Shown here piece after piece: positions 1 to 11,800 of a DNA stretch of 60,241 nt. The translations under genes and the position numbers were made by a program. Origin of the DNA: Phytophthora quininea (lineage: Eukaryota > Oomycota > Peronosporomycetes > Peronosporales > Peronosporaceae); contig JAAVTG010000288.1 in NCBI GenBank assembly GCA_011947345.1, positions 1 to 60,241 of the forward strand, given 5' to 3'. Positions within the stretch are counted from its first letter, which is position 1; every line of letters starts with the position of its first letter. A model generated the notes under the pieces. That model saw only the letters and a list, made by a program, of their open reading frames with translations. It was not told where the DNA came from and searched no databases.

Positions 1-1113
1 AGGCGATTTTGCACCCCGTCGACGCGTCTGCACGAACCGAAAGCTTCGTCAGTGTTCACCACGGAGCGGAACTTGAAGCCCGTCGACTTGAAACTCGACC
101 CGAAAGTGGACTGAGGCCGAGCGCTGCGGTCCGCTTGATCACTTGCCGACCGAGGTGACGACTGGCTGCCGCTGTATGGCACGAACGGCTTGTGGCTCCC
201 CCAATTCGACGTTGTTGTTACCGTCGACGCGAACGGATTCACCGTAGCGGTTGAAGTCGCTTTCATCACCTTCGCAGCGAACGGATTCGCGGTCAGGCCC
301 GCAAACGCAGGCTTCGCGAATGAGTTTGATGAAGATTGTCGAACAGCGGCTTCGTGAAGGGGTTTCCTGCTTGCGGAGCGCCACCAAATACCGCTTTTTG
401 CTTGGCAAATGGATTTGCTGTCGGGTTTGCCAATGGATTCTGCGCCGACGAGCTGGGCTTCGCGTTGGAATTGCCAGGCCCGAACACCGTCCTCGGAACG
501 CTACCAAAGGCCGACCTTGACGCTCTATGTCTGCTGGCAGCAAACGGGTTCTTGGCAGGCCTGATCTCCTCGCTGGCAGCGGTCAAACCAAAGCTGTTGG
601 ACCCGAAGCTAGTGTTCGCTGCGCTGTGACCAGCCTGGCAGCGAAACTTCACAGTGTTGTCAGCGCTGCAGAACAGCCCCTCGAGCTGCTGGTGCCAAAC
701 AGCGGCTTCGGTGTTGGTGTCGACCGCCCAAACAGCGGCGGACGCCCCTCGGGTGGGACGCCAAACAGCGACTGCGGAGCCTGCCGGGTCGACTCTCCAA
801 AGAGCGGCCGATCCGTCGTGTTCGAGCTGAACGAGAAGGCTGGCGGCGGTGGGTCCCTCTCGAATGTCGAGCGCAACGGTTGGGGTCTCAGCGGTACCGC
901 AGCGAGGCCTCCGTTCCGGGCGAAGCACATGGGCGTACTCGTGACTCGGCCGAACGGATCGGCGGGGTCGTCATGTGCTTCGCGGTTGCCAGGTTCTGTA
1001 ATGGGATTGACCGGGCTTGGCAGTGGCGCAATGGCTAGTACTGAAGCAGAACCCTGGACAAGCTCCTTCGACGGGGCAGAGAAGTCCATCGATGTAGTAG
1101 CAAGAGGAGTCAC
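1..1113 (-). CDS. FG-repeat nucleoporin-like / mRNA-export protein, partial (runs off left edge)
   Basis: Read leftwards, the translation is dense in FG-type dipeptides: PLFGEST, SLFGVPP, PLFGRST, PLFGTSS, then TSFGSNSFGL, SAFGSVP, TVFGPG, AVFGGAP, and near the edge STFGSSFKSTGFKF. It is also rich in NPFA and NPFT repeats. Such disordered FG/NPF segments occur in nucleoporins and in SAC3/GANP-type export factors; no folded domain is visible to choose between them. The frame changes near 650 and near 335, each change being of the kind cured by one added base, so I read it as one reading frame with assembly indels. The 5' end is not resolved: no convincing ATG lies just upstream of 1113 in the same frame, so an upstream exon (perhaps 1154-1429) is possible. 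The 3' end is outside the window. Confidence 0.5.
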
Positions 1114-2188
1114 AACGCACGCACTGAAGTCGGGGGCACGGGGTCTTGACTATTCAACTCTTTGAACCAACGCTAACGATCTCAAGCCTACTATCAAACT
1201 CGGCGATGACTATCGCAGCGACGGGGATGACGGGGCGAGACGTAGACCGTTGGGAAGAGACTGGCTTGGGCTTGGACACTTGAGCGGCTGGAAGCGAATT
1301 CCGGTGAGCACGCTGCGCAGGCCGGGTTGTTACTGGATTTTCAAACCCACCCACCCGCGACATGTCGACATAGTCCAGCCCGGTCAAAAATCCAGGACCC
1401 GGGTTTGCATGCATCGACGGGTTTGGCAACGACCCGGCCCAGAGACGCGGAGGGGCAAGTCGTTTGAAGGCAGCGTGGCTCGCACTCGACAGTACATCTA
1501 AAGTGCGCCAGATAAAAACACACCACGAGTTTGGAAAAACATGGTATACGAGTCGATAAACACCACGTCAATTGAATAGCCCAGAAGAACGCGGACACTG
1601 TCCACGTTGGATTCGGGTTTGATTTCCGTGATCTGTGGTTTGTGGTTTGGCCAGGGGGTGAAGGTCGTCGATTGAAGATGTTATCTCCGTGTCGAGCCCG
1701 GATTTGTCATCGTAAGAGGAGAGCTCCTGTCAAATTCCATTTGATTAGTCCCCAACACGACGTGGACGCATCATTTGCAGAACCAGGATGTACTTTACTA
1801 ACCAGAATGCCCGGTTCTGAAGGGGTAGAGCGGTTGAGCAGCTTCGAGAAAAGCCACGCCGAGACCAAAGTAAACGTCCACCTTGTGTTCGAACATTTTG
1901 CCACATCTCGCGCTTCTTGTCGGCCATCATGAGTTTCTTGACGGCGACCTCCGAGTTGAGCCACTTCGTCTTGGTTGCATTGCTGAACCACCCACCATCT
2001 CAAGAATGCGCTTTGGCTCCATGTGGCCGGCTGTGTGCGCGGATTTCGACCGGACCAAATCAACAATTGTAGGTCAGGCACACAAGGGCGTGGGCTTCAC
2101 TTTTTTCACAGCCTCGAGTGTGATCAGTCACTCTGAGCGGCGCGCCCGTGGTGGACTTGGGCTGCAGGCCACAACGCGCGTCGTCCCC
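1114..2188. other. No gene assigned
   Basis: About 1.1 kb without a gene I can name. Fragments open on the minus strand at 1154-1429 and 1707-2081. The second shows short plausible stretches in alternating frames (for example around 1880-1930) but no recognisable family and no consistent splice pattern. They may be an upstream exon of the FG gene or an unrecognised small gene with indels. Confidence 0.3.
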
Positions 2189-2802
2189 ATGTCATTACTT
2201 TCCAATTCGCCGTCATTGAGCATAGCAACTTCGTCAACACCAACAAATATCTCCCAGACCTCCGGAATGCCGTCGAACACCGAGGAGCATACCAAGCCGA
2301 AAGAGTGCCCGGTGAACCGCGAGACCCTCGGGCAAGCGACGTGGTCACTGGTTTGCGTGATCTAGTCGTTGGTACTGACATCGTGACGAGATCCTGACGA
2401 CTGACTCCGCTGTGACTCATGCAGCTCCACACGATGGGCTTGGCTTACCCGGACAACCCGAGCCCAGAGTATCAGCAAAAGACGAAGACGTTCATTGAGA
2501 CGCTGTCGCTCTTGTACCCGTGCTCGCACTGCGCTCCAGACTTTCAGGTGGAAGTGGCCAAGTCTCCACCTCGGTACGATTTGATTTGGTGATGACACAT
2601 ACACTACGTGCCGTGACACTCAACCGCATGTGCTGTTGTTATGGCTATTCGCAGCGTCGAGTCGCGCACGAGCTTCTCGCTCTGGCTCTGCCATCAGCAC
2701 AACATCGTCAGTGCCAAGCTCGGGAATGAGCTGTTCGAGTGCACGATGGAAAAGCTGGAAGAGCGTTGGTGGCACGGCCGACCCGAGTGCAACAGCGAGT
2801 GA
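2189..2802 (+). CDS. ERV1: FAD-linked sulfhydryl oxidase, Erv1/ALR family
   Basis: The spliced product carries the Erv/ALR core in order: CPVNRETLGQATWSL (the CPx4LGxxTW entry helix), LHTMGLAYPD, the redox pair YPCSHCAPDF, the FAD-contacting WLCHQHNIV, and the late cysteine pair FECTMEKLEERW..PEC. Proposed exons are 2189-2350, 2425-2573 and 2655-2802; introns are GTTTGC..GCAG (74 bases) and GTACGA..GCAG (81 bases), and phases join cleanly. The product is about 152 residues. Family members reoxidise Mia40 in the mitochondrial intermembrane space, or act in the secretory pathway as Erv2 does. No CxxC shuttle is visible before the core, so the start is uncertain: ATGs at 2189 and 2267 are both possible and an upstream exon could supply the shuttle. 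Confidence 0.85.
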
Positions 2803-3164
2803 TTCACTCCCCATGCTCTATGAAGAGTCCACGCTACAGGTGATGACCGTAGAGACAACTCATTTGGCCCCAACGATAACTGAGAGTGAGAAGAAACAGC
2901 ACGAGCAGTAGCTAGCGAGGCAATATACGGCAGTGTTTTGACCTTAGTTTGGCGCCACAATAACTGTTGTCACAACAGGCACAACCTGGTCGCCAAAGCT
3001 CCAAGTTGACGGCGACTGCTGCCAGCGAGTGTGATGAGGACAAGCGTGTGGCCGAACCGCGTGGTAACAAGAAAAGAAACCAGCCTCCTAGCAGTCCATT
3101 TGAATCATTTCAATGACTGCTGTAGGTGTCTTCAGATGACATGTCCTGTCGTGAGCACTGCCCC
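2803..3164. other. Intergenic, nothing recognised
   Basis: Spacer between the convergent ends of the Erv1 gene and family member A. I see no gene, repeat or RNA in it. Confidence 0.5.
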
Positions 3165-4275
3165 TCAACCGCTAAGCCGGACGAGCGTCAAGAAACTCGT
3201 GTACGCGAGCTGGTCGCTGCACTGCACGCTCATTTCGTCCTGCTTGCCCAGGTACGTGACGCACGTGAGCGAGGTGGAGCCGCAACTGCCCATGCCGTAG
3301 CCGCAGTACGCGGCCTGGATGCAGCGACCACCCAGCATCAGCTGCACGAACGCGTTGGCGAACGACGCCTGGTGGTTCACCACCACAGTCACCAGGTACG
3401 TGCCTGCCACCGAGACGTGGACAACGCCGTCGTTTCCGTTGGCGGTGGCGGCGGTGGTGGAGTGAGGGTCCGTCGTCTGCCACGAGATGACGTCCCCAAC
3501 CTTGGCCGTCGCCTGCAAGTAGATGGCTGCACTGCGGCGCTCGACAGCTTGACGCAGCCTGTTCACCTCATCCCGCAGGCCCTGGATCGCACCGTTCTGC
3601 CCGCACACGACGCAGTCACTATCGCAGCGCAGATCGTCCAGATCGTCCAGATCGTCCTCCAGGTCTCGGATCTTGGTCTCCATCACGCTCACCTTCTCCA
3701 ACGGGATGGAATCCAACGAGAAGGTGAACGTCACCTCTCGAGATCTCTTCAGCACGTGCACTTCCACCACCAGGGTCAGCTCGGCCGTTCCGTCATCGAG
3801 ACGTTGGAAGGTGGTCGAGGTCTTGTCGGCATCGTTCTTACTGCCGTCCAGCAGGTCGTGGAAGCACTACAACCAAGTTGTCAGTAGCAGAAAGTAACTG
3901 AAGCAAAGCAAGTCGATGCTACCTCGACGTAGTCTGCTGCAGTGGCGTCTGGGAAGATGGCGTTGGACTGGTCCACGTACTCGTCCAGACCCAACAGCAC
4001 CGTGCACCTGACAACACACACCACGAGTTTCAAAATCATGACGCAGTGATTATACACAGTTCCTCTTACCACTGCTCTTTGGTGGTGTAGTCTTCAAGCC
4101 AAACGCACAGTTTGCCGTTCTCAAGTGTGAGTGAGTACCGATAGCTGCCTGTTGAAGATTTGGCGAAGACCGTGACGCCTTCGAACTTGAGAAAGCATTG
4201 GGCGGCGGCGGTGGAGTCGACGAATTGCTCCATCTTGGTGGTCGTCGCTGACGAAGAAGCAGTCTCGGGTGCCAT
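3165..4275 (-). CDS. Family member A: head-coiled coil-C1q-like protein (three exons)
   Basis: Best-preserved minus-strand copy of the family, open in all three exons: 4275-4070, 4007-3923 and 3866-3165 (GTAAGA..CAG and GTAGCA..TAG introns). Exon 1 gives the beta-rich segment YRYSLTLENGKLCVWLED ending in the conserved QW, which the splice completes. Exon 2 gives LDEYVDQSNAIFPDATAADYVE. Exon 3 opens with CFHDLLDG, continues through strands into a coiled coil (VSVMETKIRDLEDDLDD) and ends in about 110 residues with the C1q/TNF-like pattern: GTYLVTVVVNH, FVQLMLGGRCIQAA, TSFLTLVRL at the end. There is no signal peptide or membrane segment, so it is probably intracellular. Function unknown; the domain assignments are my inference. 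Confidence 0.75.
3632..3658 (-). repeat. 9-base tandem repeat in the coiled coil of member A
   Basis: Three tandem copies of GATCGTCCA (the last ends in T) on the plus strand encode the repeated Asp-Asp-Leu of member A's coiled coil. The other family members lack it, so it is a small in-frame expansion in this copy. Confidence 0.8.
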
Positions 4276-4815
4276 CTCGAGCGCAGATGCAGAAATGAAG
4301 CAGCGTAGTCGGCGGTATTCGATGGTTCTTTTCGAACGGGCTATTTGTCGCTGCGATTCTGAAGGTACAGGCAGCGTCAACTCGCAGGAAATCGAGAAGA
4401 TATAGAAGTGCACGCGCATTCGAGTGAGAGCATACCGAAAATCCCGACACGAAATGAACGAATGCTGCATTTGGGTAGGTGGCTGAGACTTGACGAATGT
4501 GGCATACAATGCCCCTCGTATTCGTATTGCGTCGTCTCAAACTCTATACTCCACAGAAATGGGTGAAGTTGGACTCTATCATCAGCTAAAGTCTTGATGG
4601 TACAAACGCAATAAACCAAGTGCTCAACAACTAGCAAAGGCTGCAATCATTATCACTACCAACTACTACATTTTTCAATAAACGCGAAATAGTTGTAAAA
4701 AAACGGTGATATATGTAGGCAATGTCCACACGGTAACACCGACTACCCGCTTCGATTGATCCTTGTGTCAATGCAATGCGTTCCGGTGATATCAACCCCA
4801 CACCAAGCATTTGTA
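4276..4815. other. Intergenic, nothing recognised
   Basis: AT-richer spacer of about 540 bases between member A's start codon and the 3' end of the CRN-like gene; it should hold member A's promoter. I see no gene or repeat in it. Confidence 0.5.
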
Positions 4816-6883
4816 TCAATCCCCGCGCTCATAATATGCGACGTACAAAGGCACCATACGCAGGAAATTATCCAGCGAGGTACGTTCGGGCTTCTGGATC
4901 ACAATAGGACTTAGCCGGAATTCTTCTACTTGAGCTTTGTTAGGCACAAGCGCCACGTAACAAACTCGTAGCTTCTTGTTCAGAAATGGGTTTGTGAAAT
5001 CCCAGAGTACGTCTGAATTGAAAGTGTGACTTTGTGCCTGTGTCAGCTGCAAAAACACAAAGCGGATGTGTCCATCTTCCGTAACTTTGACAACAGCGTC
5101 AATTGTTTGGAATAAGTTGATTGCGGGGATCCAGCAGTCCATTTGGGCAGGATTCGCAGCCCAGTCCTGCATTATTTTTATGGCATCTTCTTTGCTCTCG
5201 CCGTCGCACTTGATAGAAGAGAACGATTCCCACACCATGCTGTTTTTGCCTTTGTCTATGATGTTCTTCCAAGTGGGGGTCATTTTCCTGTCCACATTGT
5301 CGTATAGCGAGTAGTGAACATGAAACCATTGTCCATAGCATACTTGACTATGTAATCTACCTCTTGTAACCAATATCTTCGAGACGATCATCTGCCATCC
5401 CCTTAGCTATTTCCATGAGCTTCGAGAAAAAGCAGGCTTTACCATGTGCGAAATACTTCGTAGAATAAACTGTGACGTGACACACACGGTCCTGCTTAAG
5501 CGATATCGATAATGCTCAACATTTGTAATAACCTGGACGCCTTGCATGCGGATACAGCCAAGCCTGTCGTCGTCCATTCCGAGTCCAATCGGAGTAAGCA
5601 GATTTTCTGCAGCTTCTACAGTTAGACTGCGATCCAGTGCTTTAATTGCGAATGCTTTTGGTCGTTTACTCAGAAATACCGACAGATTGCCACCAGAATA
5701 AAAGTATCGGTCTGCAATGTCGCTGGCACTGTACTTCTTGACTCGTTCACCCAAATCTTTAAGTCCTTCTGTTTCCAATAGGGCACCAAGCAAACTGCCA
5801 TAGAACCGAGATGATACTTTTGCGGGTCCAATTCATCAGGCGTGACCAACACATTGAACACATTGGATAAATTCATCCTAGCCACTTCACGCTGCGAAAA
5901 TCCATCAAGACAGAACCAGTTGTCCAGCAATTTGGCGTCTTCCAGTGCGTCATCAAGCGCTTCGTACACGCTCAAGCGGCGGTCGATCCACGCGCAGTAA
6001 GAGCTGTTGTAGAATAGCCGCGTGATTGGTCCATTGATGCCAGTCATCTGGCGATGCCATACAACTGGGTGATTTTCTATTATCGCAATGTAGAAACAAA
6101 TCAGTGCCAACAAGCAGCCCTTGCCAGTTCCTGTGCTCCCGACAAGAATGAACTGCTTGAGATTTCGGTCCTCAGAGTCCAAATCCTCTCGATAGAAACG
6201 GTGAAAGTTCTCGAGCACGCACAGGATCTCCTTGTGAATGAAGAAATCGGGACTAGTAAACTCCACAATATCATTAATGGCGCTGATATCCACCATTTTT
6301 CCACAGTCATCATCTGTCCAATCGAACAAATTCAAAAGTGTATCGCACTGCGGCAATGCACCTTTCTTCTTGCACTGGCCCAGCATCTCTTCCAAAGTAG
6401 GAGGGACATATTTCTGTTTTTCGGCGGACGTTCTTCTCCACTGCTCGAGTGTTCTCTCGGTCGTACAAAGCTGCTTGTAGGGACCTTCGCTAGCACGTGG
6501 ATCACATCCTTCGTCGGAGCTTCCCAAATACATCGCCAATCTCGTATGCAGGATTGATCGGCCCCACTTCCATCAGAGCTTGGATTTGAGCTGGAAAGTT
6601 GCCTTGCGAACTAACCAGAGGAGCAAGTCACCGACATCCAAGCTGTCTTCTCCCCTTCCTCCTCTGTTATGCCGTCTTGTGACCCCGTCCCTGCGTTCCT
6701 GGCCTTGTAGAGATTCAGTAGGTGAGGAGGAATGTCATACTTGAACTCCAGCCTTCTCGTGATTTCCTTCTGCAAGTGACCCACCAGCCGCTTGGGACTG
6801 ATGTCCACTAGTAACATGACGGCCTCGTCAACGATCGCGCAACCCAGCGTCAGCATCTTCTCCATCTTCTCCATCTTGGACAA
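4816..6883 (-). CDS. Crinkler (CRN)-like effector with P-loop domain, frame broken
   Basis: The N-terminus (from 6883, or more likely the ATG near 6856) has the CRN ubiquitin-like start MLTLGCAIV, then LVGHLQKEITRRLEF, and LLNLYKARN at the place of the LFLAK motif. After a linker the protein holds a P-loop, VGSTGTGKGCLLAL (about 6120-6160), as in CRN-type NTPase regions. It ends with a block typical of CRN C-termini: FVFLQLTQAQSHTF, VCYVALVPNKAQ, EEFRLSPIVI. CRNs are host-translocated, often nuclear, effectors of oomycetes. The frame changes near 6600, near 5800 and around 5400-5460; the first two fit single missing bases. It is therefore either an intact gene blurred by assembly indels or a recent pseudogene. 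It has no classical secretion signal, which is common in CRNs. Confidence 0.65.
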
Positions 6884-6941
6884 ATTCTGATACTGGACGG
6901 AAACGTATCAAAGCTGTAATGTAATGATAGCATCATTAGTC

Positions 6942-7878
6942 ATGACGACGGCTCTGGACTTGATGGAGGCAGACGCGTCGACGGTTCTGTCCTCCGGCTG
7001 CGACTGCATCGACGTGTTACTTGACGGAGGACTGCGCTCGGGTATCGTGACCGAGATCTGCGGCGAAGCGTCCGCCGGCAAGACGCAGCTGTGTCTGCAA
7101 TTGTTACTTCAGTGTCACCTCCCAAAGTCTCTCGGTGGACTGCAAGGCAGTGCCTGCTACATTTGCACAGAAGGCGTGGGCTCCGTCAAGCGTCTCCACG
7201 ATCTGGCTCAAGTCTACGCTAAGAAATATGGACCTTTAATCACTAGCAACAAGCGAAAACGAGGCGATGACTCTGTCCGAGTGTCCGCCAGCGACTTCCT
7301 GGACGGCGTATTCGTCGAGCAGCTGTACACGGTGGACGACTTGATGAACCTTTTGGTGAGGACAATCTTGCTGCTATCAGTCGTAGAGATTGTTCATTAC
7401 AGTGTTGGACACTTTTAGCAAACAAGACTACCCACTCTACTAGCCGAGCAGAACACCAAGCTGGTGGTGTTGGACTCGGTGGCTGCAGTGTTTCGACTGG
7501 AATCCACCGCCAATATTAAGGTGAAAGAAGCAGCTCTTAGTATTGCCATCTTGAGGCTAATTGGTAGTGACGCAGGAAGCGAGTGAGCGCTCCAGGACCA
7601 TGTTCCACCTGGCCAACTGCATGCGCATCTTGAGCGCTCAGTATGGCGTGGTGTTTGTGGTGACCAACCAAGTGACGGGCGACTTTGATCCTCGCTCGAC
7701 GGACAAGCTGCGGCCTGCGCTGGGACTCTCGTGGTCGCACTGTATCAACCAGCGACTGATGATCACGCGCCTGCAGGACTCGACGCGGCGCGTTCTGCGC
7801 GTGCTCTTCTCGCCCTATTTGGCTCGGGACCAGACGATGTTCCAAGTGACTGCAGACGGCGTCCTGCCAGTTGAATAA
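6942..7878 (+). CDS. XRCC3: RAD51 paralogue XRCC3
   Basis: Exons 6942-7355, 7419-7520 and 7576-7878 join in phase to about 272 residues. Seen in order: SGCDCIDVLLDGGL, Walker A GEASAGKTQLCLQL, the GGLQGSACYICTEG strand typical of XRCC3, Walker B KLVVLDSVAAVFR, a VVTNQVTGDF segment, and the XRCC3-like end PALGLSWSHCINQRLMITR. XRCC3 pairs with RAD51C in homologous recombination. It lacks the N-terminal helical domain of the human protein (346 residues). An ATG at 6924 is in frame too. I prefer 6942 because a TCATTAGTC INR-like site lies immediately before it, though that would leave a very short leader. Intron 2 has a nearer AG at 7567, but using it gives a stop at once; the AG ending at 7575 keeps the frame. 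Confidence 0.88.
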
Positions 7879-8039
7879 AATCGCCTGCTTTCCATGGTTA
7901 AAGGTCTGGCAAAAGCTGGAAATGCAAGTTGCAGCAGGATCGGCAGATCCAATAACGAACGAAACCCCTTGGAGAGTCTTTTGCCGACTTGTTGGAGCTC
8001 ACTTCAGAAAGATTCCTGCACCACGTAAGCGCAGTCCAA

Positions 8040-8469
8040 ATGGTCGCCGGCAAGCAGAGCCACCACCCGAATGGATCTCTGTCCAATAACAACAACGCCT
8101 TCGAAGGCTACGAGATCCGCAGCGGCATGTCCGTCCAGGTATGTAGTAATTATAAGATACGTTGAGTACGGGATCTAATATGTGTTTACGATTACTATTC
8201 TATAGGACCTCAAGCAGTTGACGGCGCAGCGCCAGTGTCTCGAGTTCTGGGCGCGCAATTCTCCTGGCCAGACGCCTATCTCGTCCCCGTCGTCCACCAA
8301 TTCGTCCTCCTCGCCAGCGCGATACGGTACCTACCAGACTTACAGTTACGCGCCGAGACGTCGTGGCTTTGCGTCCGACAAGATGTTCGTCACGTGCGGA
8401 GGACAAGTCGTCTCCTTCATGGAAGGAGTGGTCAACATGCCGCAGACCGAGTACCAGATGGACAACTAG
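8040..8469 (+). CDS. Conserved-looking small protein of unknown function
   Basis: Two exons, 8040-8138 and 8206-8469, separated by a 67-base intron (GTATGT..ATAG), join in phase to 120 residues. The sequence starts MVAGKQSHHPNGSLSNNNN, has a helix DLKQLTAQRQCLEFWARN, a Ser/Pro-rich middle, and ends with a compact segment DKMFVTCGGQVVSFMEGVV. There is no signal peptide, membrane segment or motif I recognise. Clean splice phases and an open second exon support it as a gene. Confidence 0.6.
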
Positions 8470-8831
8470 CCGGGATTTGCTGCTACCTATTTTTTTAGTC
8501 AAAGATCGCAGGACGATGGAAGACCAACCAAGCACTGTACCGGTATACTATGGATGTAGACGCTTGGATATCTAAAGTGCGTGAATGAAATCGACTGGTT
8601 TTATCGGAATAGTAATTGCGTTTCTAGCGGGTGTAGGGATGAATCGATACCGACGGATGAGCTTGCCACTGGTGCTGCTTCTCCGGAATTGTTGGTGGGA
8701 AATACTCGACACGACCTCCGTTTACAATATTGTAGGACCGACCAGCAGTGCTTTCATTCCGCAGGTTTTGTGCTCTAGAAGTCAAAAGATAGTTAGCGTA
8801 GTTGATGACATTAGGAATGATAAATATCGTT
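8470..8831. other. Intergenic, convergent 3' ends
   Basis: About 360 bases between two convergent genes. Short ORFs on both strands here look like noise; nothing recognised. Confidence 0.5.
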
Positions 8832-11800
8832 TTACCGTTGCTGGTTCCAGTCGAGTGGAGTCTCGTTGAAAAGCCGCTCGTGGTGCTGCAGCGATGGGTT
8901 TGCGCTGTAATTCTTGCTTTGGTATTCACGACGAACGGAACCTGAAGATCCGTGCCTACAGCAATAATGATATCGATATCTCGTTGCTGTATGGAAATAT
9001 TTTCGGTGACTTACGTAAGTAAATCGGCCTTGAAGGGCTCGCCTCGAATCCGTGGAGTTGGAGATGGGTGATGCAAAGTCCCAGTGACATCGCACGTTGT
9101 GTGGCGCTCTTTGCTGTACCAGAAAAAGGCTAAGAATATAATATCCACACAGACAATATCCCGTGGACGCACATGATCTGATGCAGTCTGCGGTCGTTCA
9201 TCTCTGCTTGATGGATCGCACGCTTGGCTGCGTAGTGGTTTGTTTCAAACCGCTGTCGTTCTCGTCGCTCTTGCGGTGTCATGATCCCTTCACTTAGCAT
9301 AACAGAGTTGGGCACCACTCGATGTTCGACCTCACAACCACGTCCAAACGATTCCTTTATCGTCTGCACTGGTGCAGTCAATCGATCCTGAAGTTGGTCA
9401 TCTCTTGGACTGCCAACAAACAATAAATTCGTTAACTAAACACACACACGAATAAACATTGTAGACATCTTACTGAAAGGTGGCATCCAGAATCTGCAGC
9501 CCACTCGGCACCAAAGCAACGCCATATTCTCCACCGATTGTGCACTCCCGAAGGTTCTTGGCCAGAATCACATTCGCTGCCGGAGCTAACTTCCCATACG
9601 GTCGAACGTCGCACTGCTCGCCATTCCACGATGTCACTTGAGTTTGTCGCTTGGTGATCGCCATTGGAGTGTCCCGCGTAGCATTGACAATACTTGGCGA
9701 GTCTATGAGCTTGCGAAGCCGGTCGGGATTCATCGCCTTCCGAGGCTTCATATCGACGCCACTTGCTGTCATTGTCGACGAATTTCTCAAACTGATCGTG
9801 TTGTGGTCTTTCAAAATAGTTATCGTGGACAACAACATGCTCCTGGAAATAGCTAAGGTCTTGCATCTTGAGGTTTGGCAGAAACTCGATCAAGTAGAGA
9901 AGCGAACTGGCTGCGAATTGTCGGAGCGTCGAACGCTTCAGGATCGTGAATATGACTCATTTTCGCCGTGATGCGAGCTGTATCTGGGAAGAGGAAATTC
10001 GGCAATGCATTCCGTCGACGACTGTTGGACCTTGGCGCTAATGGAGGAATTGCTTGCTCTCGATTGTAGTTGGCGCCTTCCCAAGGAGTTACAATACCGT
10101 CGCTCTCAGCCGCAGCGTCATGCAATTGCCGCATAAGGTGCCAAAAGCGAGCCCATACGAGTTGAGACGAAACCCCGACATAGGAATTCCTTCGAGTCAG
10201 GTATGGCGTTTGTTGATTATGAAGCTGGTGCTTTTGAGAGACCTCGAACTCCCTTCGCATCTTCTGAAAACCAATGTAGCCGTCTAGAAGGCATTTCAAA
10301 CAGCCACAGCCAGCTCCTTCGCAAACTCGCAGGAAATGGATCGGTGGTAAGTCTCTAGCCAAAGCTTCCAACGTTCCGATGAAGAAGCCTCGCACATGCA
10401 TCCAAGTGGCTTCCATGTCAGTCGCCTCGTTCACGACACCGAACAAATCGCCGTCTCCTTGCCACACTATACGATCTAGTTCATTCTCTCTAGCCACCTG
10501 CAAGAACACTTCGGCATTGAGTTGGTCACGTTGCGTGCGTCGTAAAGTGTCGCTGTACATGAGCAGGATATCTCCCAAATCTCGTGTCGCATCGATCGAT
10601 AAAACAATTTGTGTGAACTCTGCTGATGTCAATTGGCCGTCGCCGTTCACATCTCCAGCTCGGAAGGCATCTAGCAAATGGTGTTCCCGTCGAGATTGCT
10701 CTTGCTTCCACTCCATCAGTACCAACTGCAGTAAGTGATCGACATTTAGTAGTAATTCACCAGCATTCATATCTGCAGGCGAAGGAATGTTTGGTGCTGG
10801 TAGCACTGCCGTTGACGTCCCTAACGTAGCAATATTGGTCAAGTTATCGCAGAACGCAATGACTGCAGCCTTGCGCATATCTCGAAAGCAAATCTGGGCG
10901 ATCTCTTGAGCTCGATCCACCGATATTAACCAGTTTTCCTTGTCTGGCACAGTAACTCGAGGCGTAAATCGAGGGCGTTTTGAGTTCATACTTAATCCAG
11001 ATGGCAGTGGAGTACTGCGAGTGTTAGCTGAAGACGGAGTGTTCATGGGTCCTGCATTATTCCCCATCGCCACACTGGGGTCTTCACACACGATGCATTC
11101 GAGAAACTCCAAGAAATTCGTGAGCTCGGACTTTGGCACCTCGTCAAAGCAGAACCGGGCGAAGAATTCAACCCGAAGATGTTGCAGCCGATAACTTTCA
11201 ATAGCACAGGAAAACGCTAAGAGATGCATGTCAGCGATCGATGGAAGGCCGTAGCTGTGGAGAAAAGACTGGTACACAATCTGGGATAGTGTTAGCACTC
11301 GAGTACCAGCGCGTGAAGGCCCATAAGGTAAGTGGAGTTGCAGCGCTTTCCGTCGTATAGAAGTCAACATTTCTCCGTAGGCGTCTGAGATAATTTTGAG
11401 CACTTGAACCAGCGATTTCTTCGTGAATTGCGCTAGTTGATCGGCATTCATCCTCCACGAAGTGATTAATCCAGAGATCGCTCGAGGCACAGCGTGGCTG
11501 CTAATCTTCTGAAACTTCTTGTTTTTGCCGACTGTGGTCACGCTGTTCTTCCCGAGCAAGGATGATAGTGTTAGCGGTGCTTTAGCTGTAGCTAGTGGTC
11601 GACTGTCTCTTGATGTTGATATTGCGGAAGATGGCTCCACTTCGAAAGTGGTTTGACAACCGACGTCAAAGCTGCCGACTTTTACGTACTCCTGCCAGTC
11701 GATTGGTTCGGCAACAGCATTTACTGCGGTTAGTTTCCTTTTGAGTTTACCAGAAAGACTGACTGTGCTGGGAGAGACTCCAAATGGCTTGGTACGGTGT

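Noticed and set aside
1154..1429. Separate small minus-strand gene
   Set aside because: No recognisable domain, no clear stop/start logic; could be an upstream exon of the FG gene, so not listed as a gene.
3126..3887. 253-codon plus-strand frame opposite member A
   Set aside because: Low-complexity His/Arg/Val-rich antisense shadow of exon 3 of A.
7521..7567. Shorter intron 2 in XRCC3 ending at the AG at 7567
   Set aside because: It puts a stop codon directly after the junction; the AG at 7575 keeps the frame.
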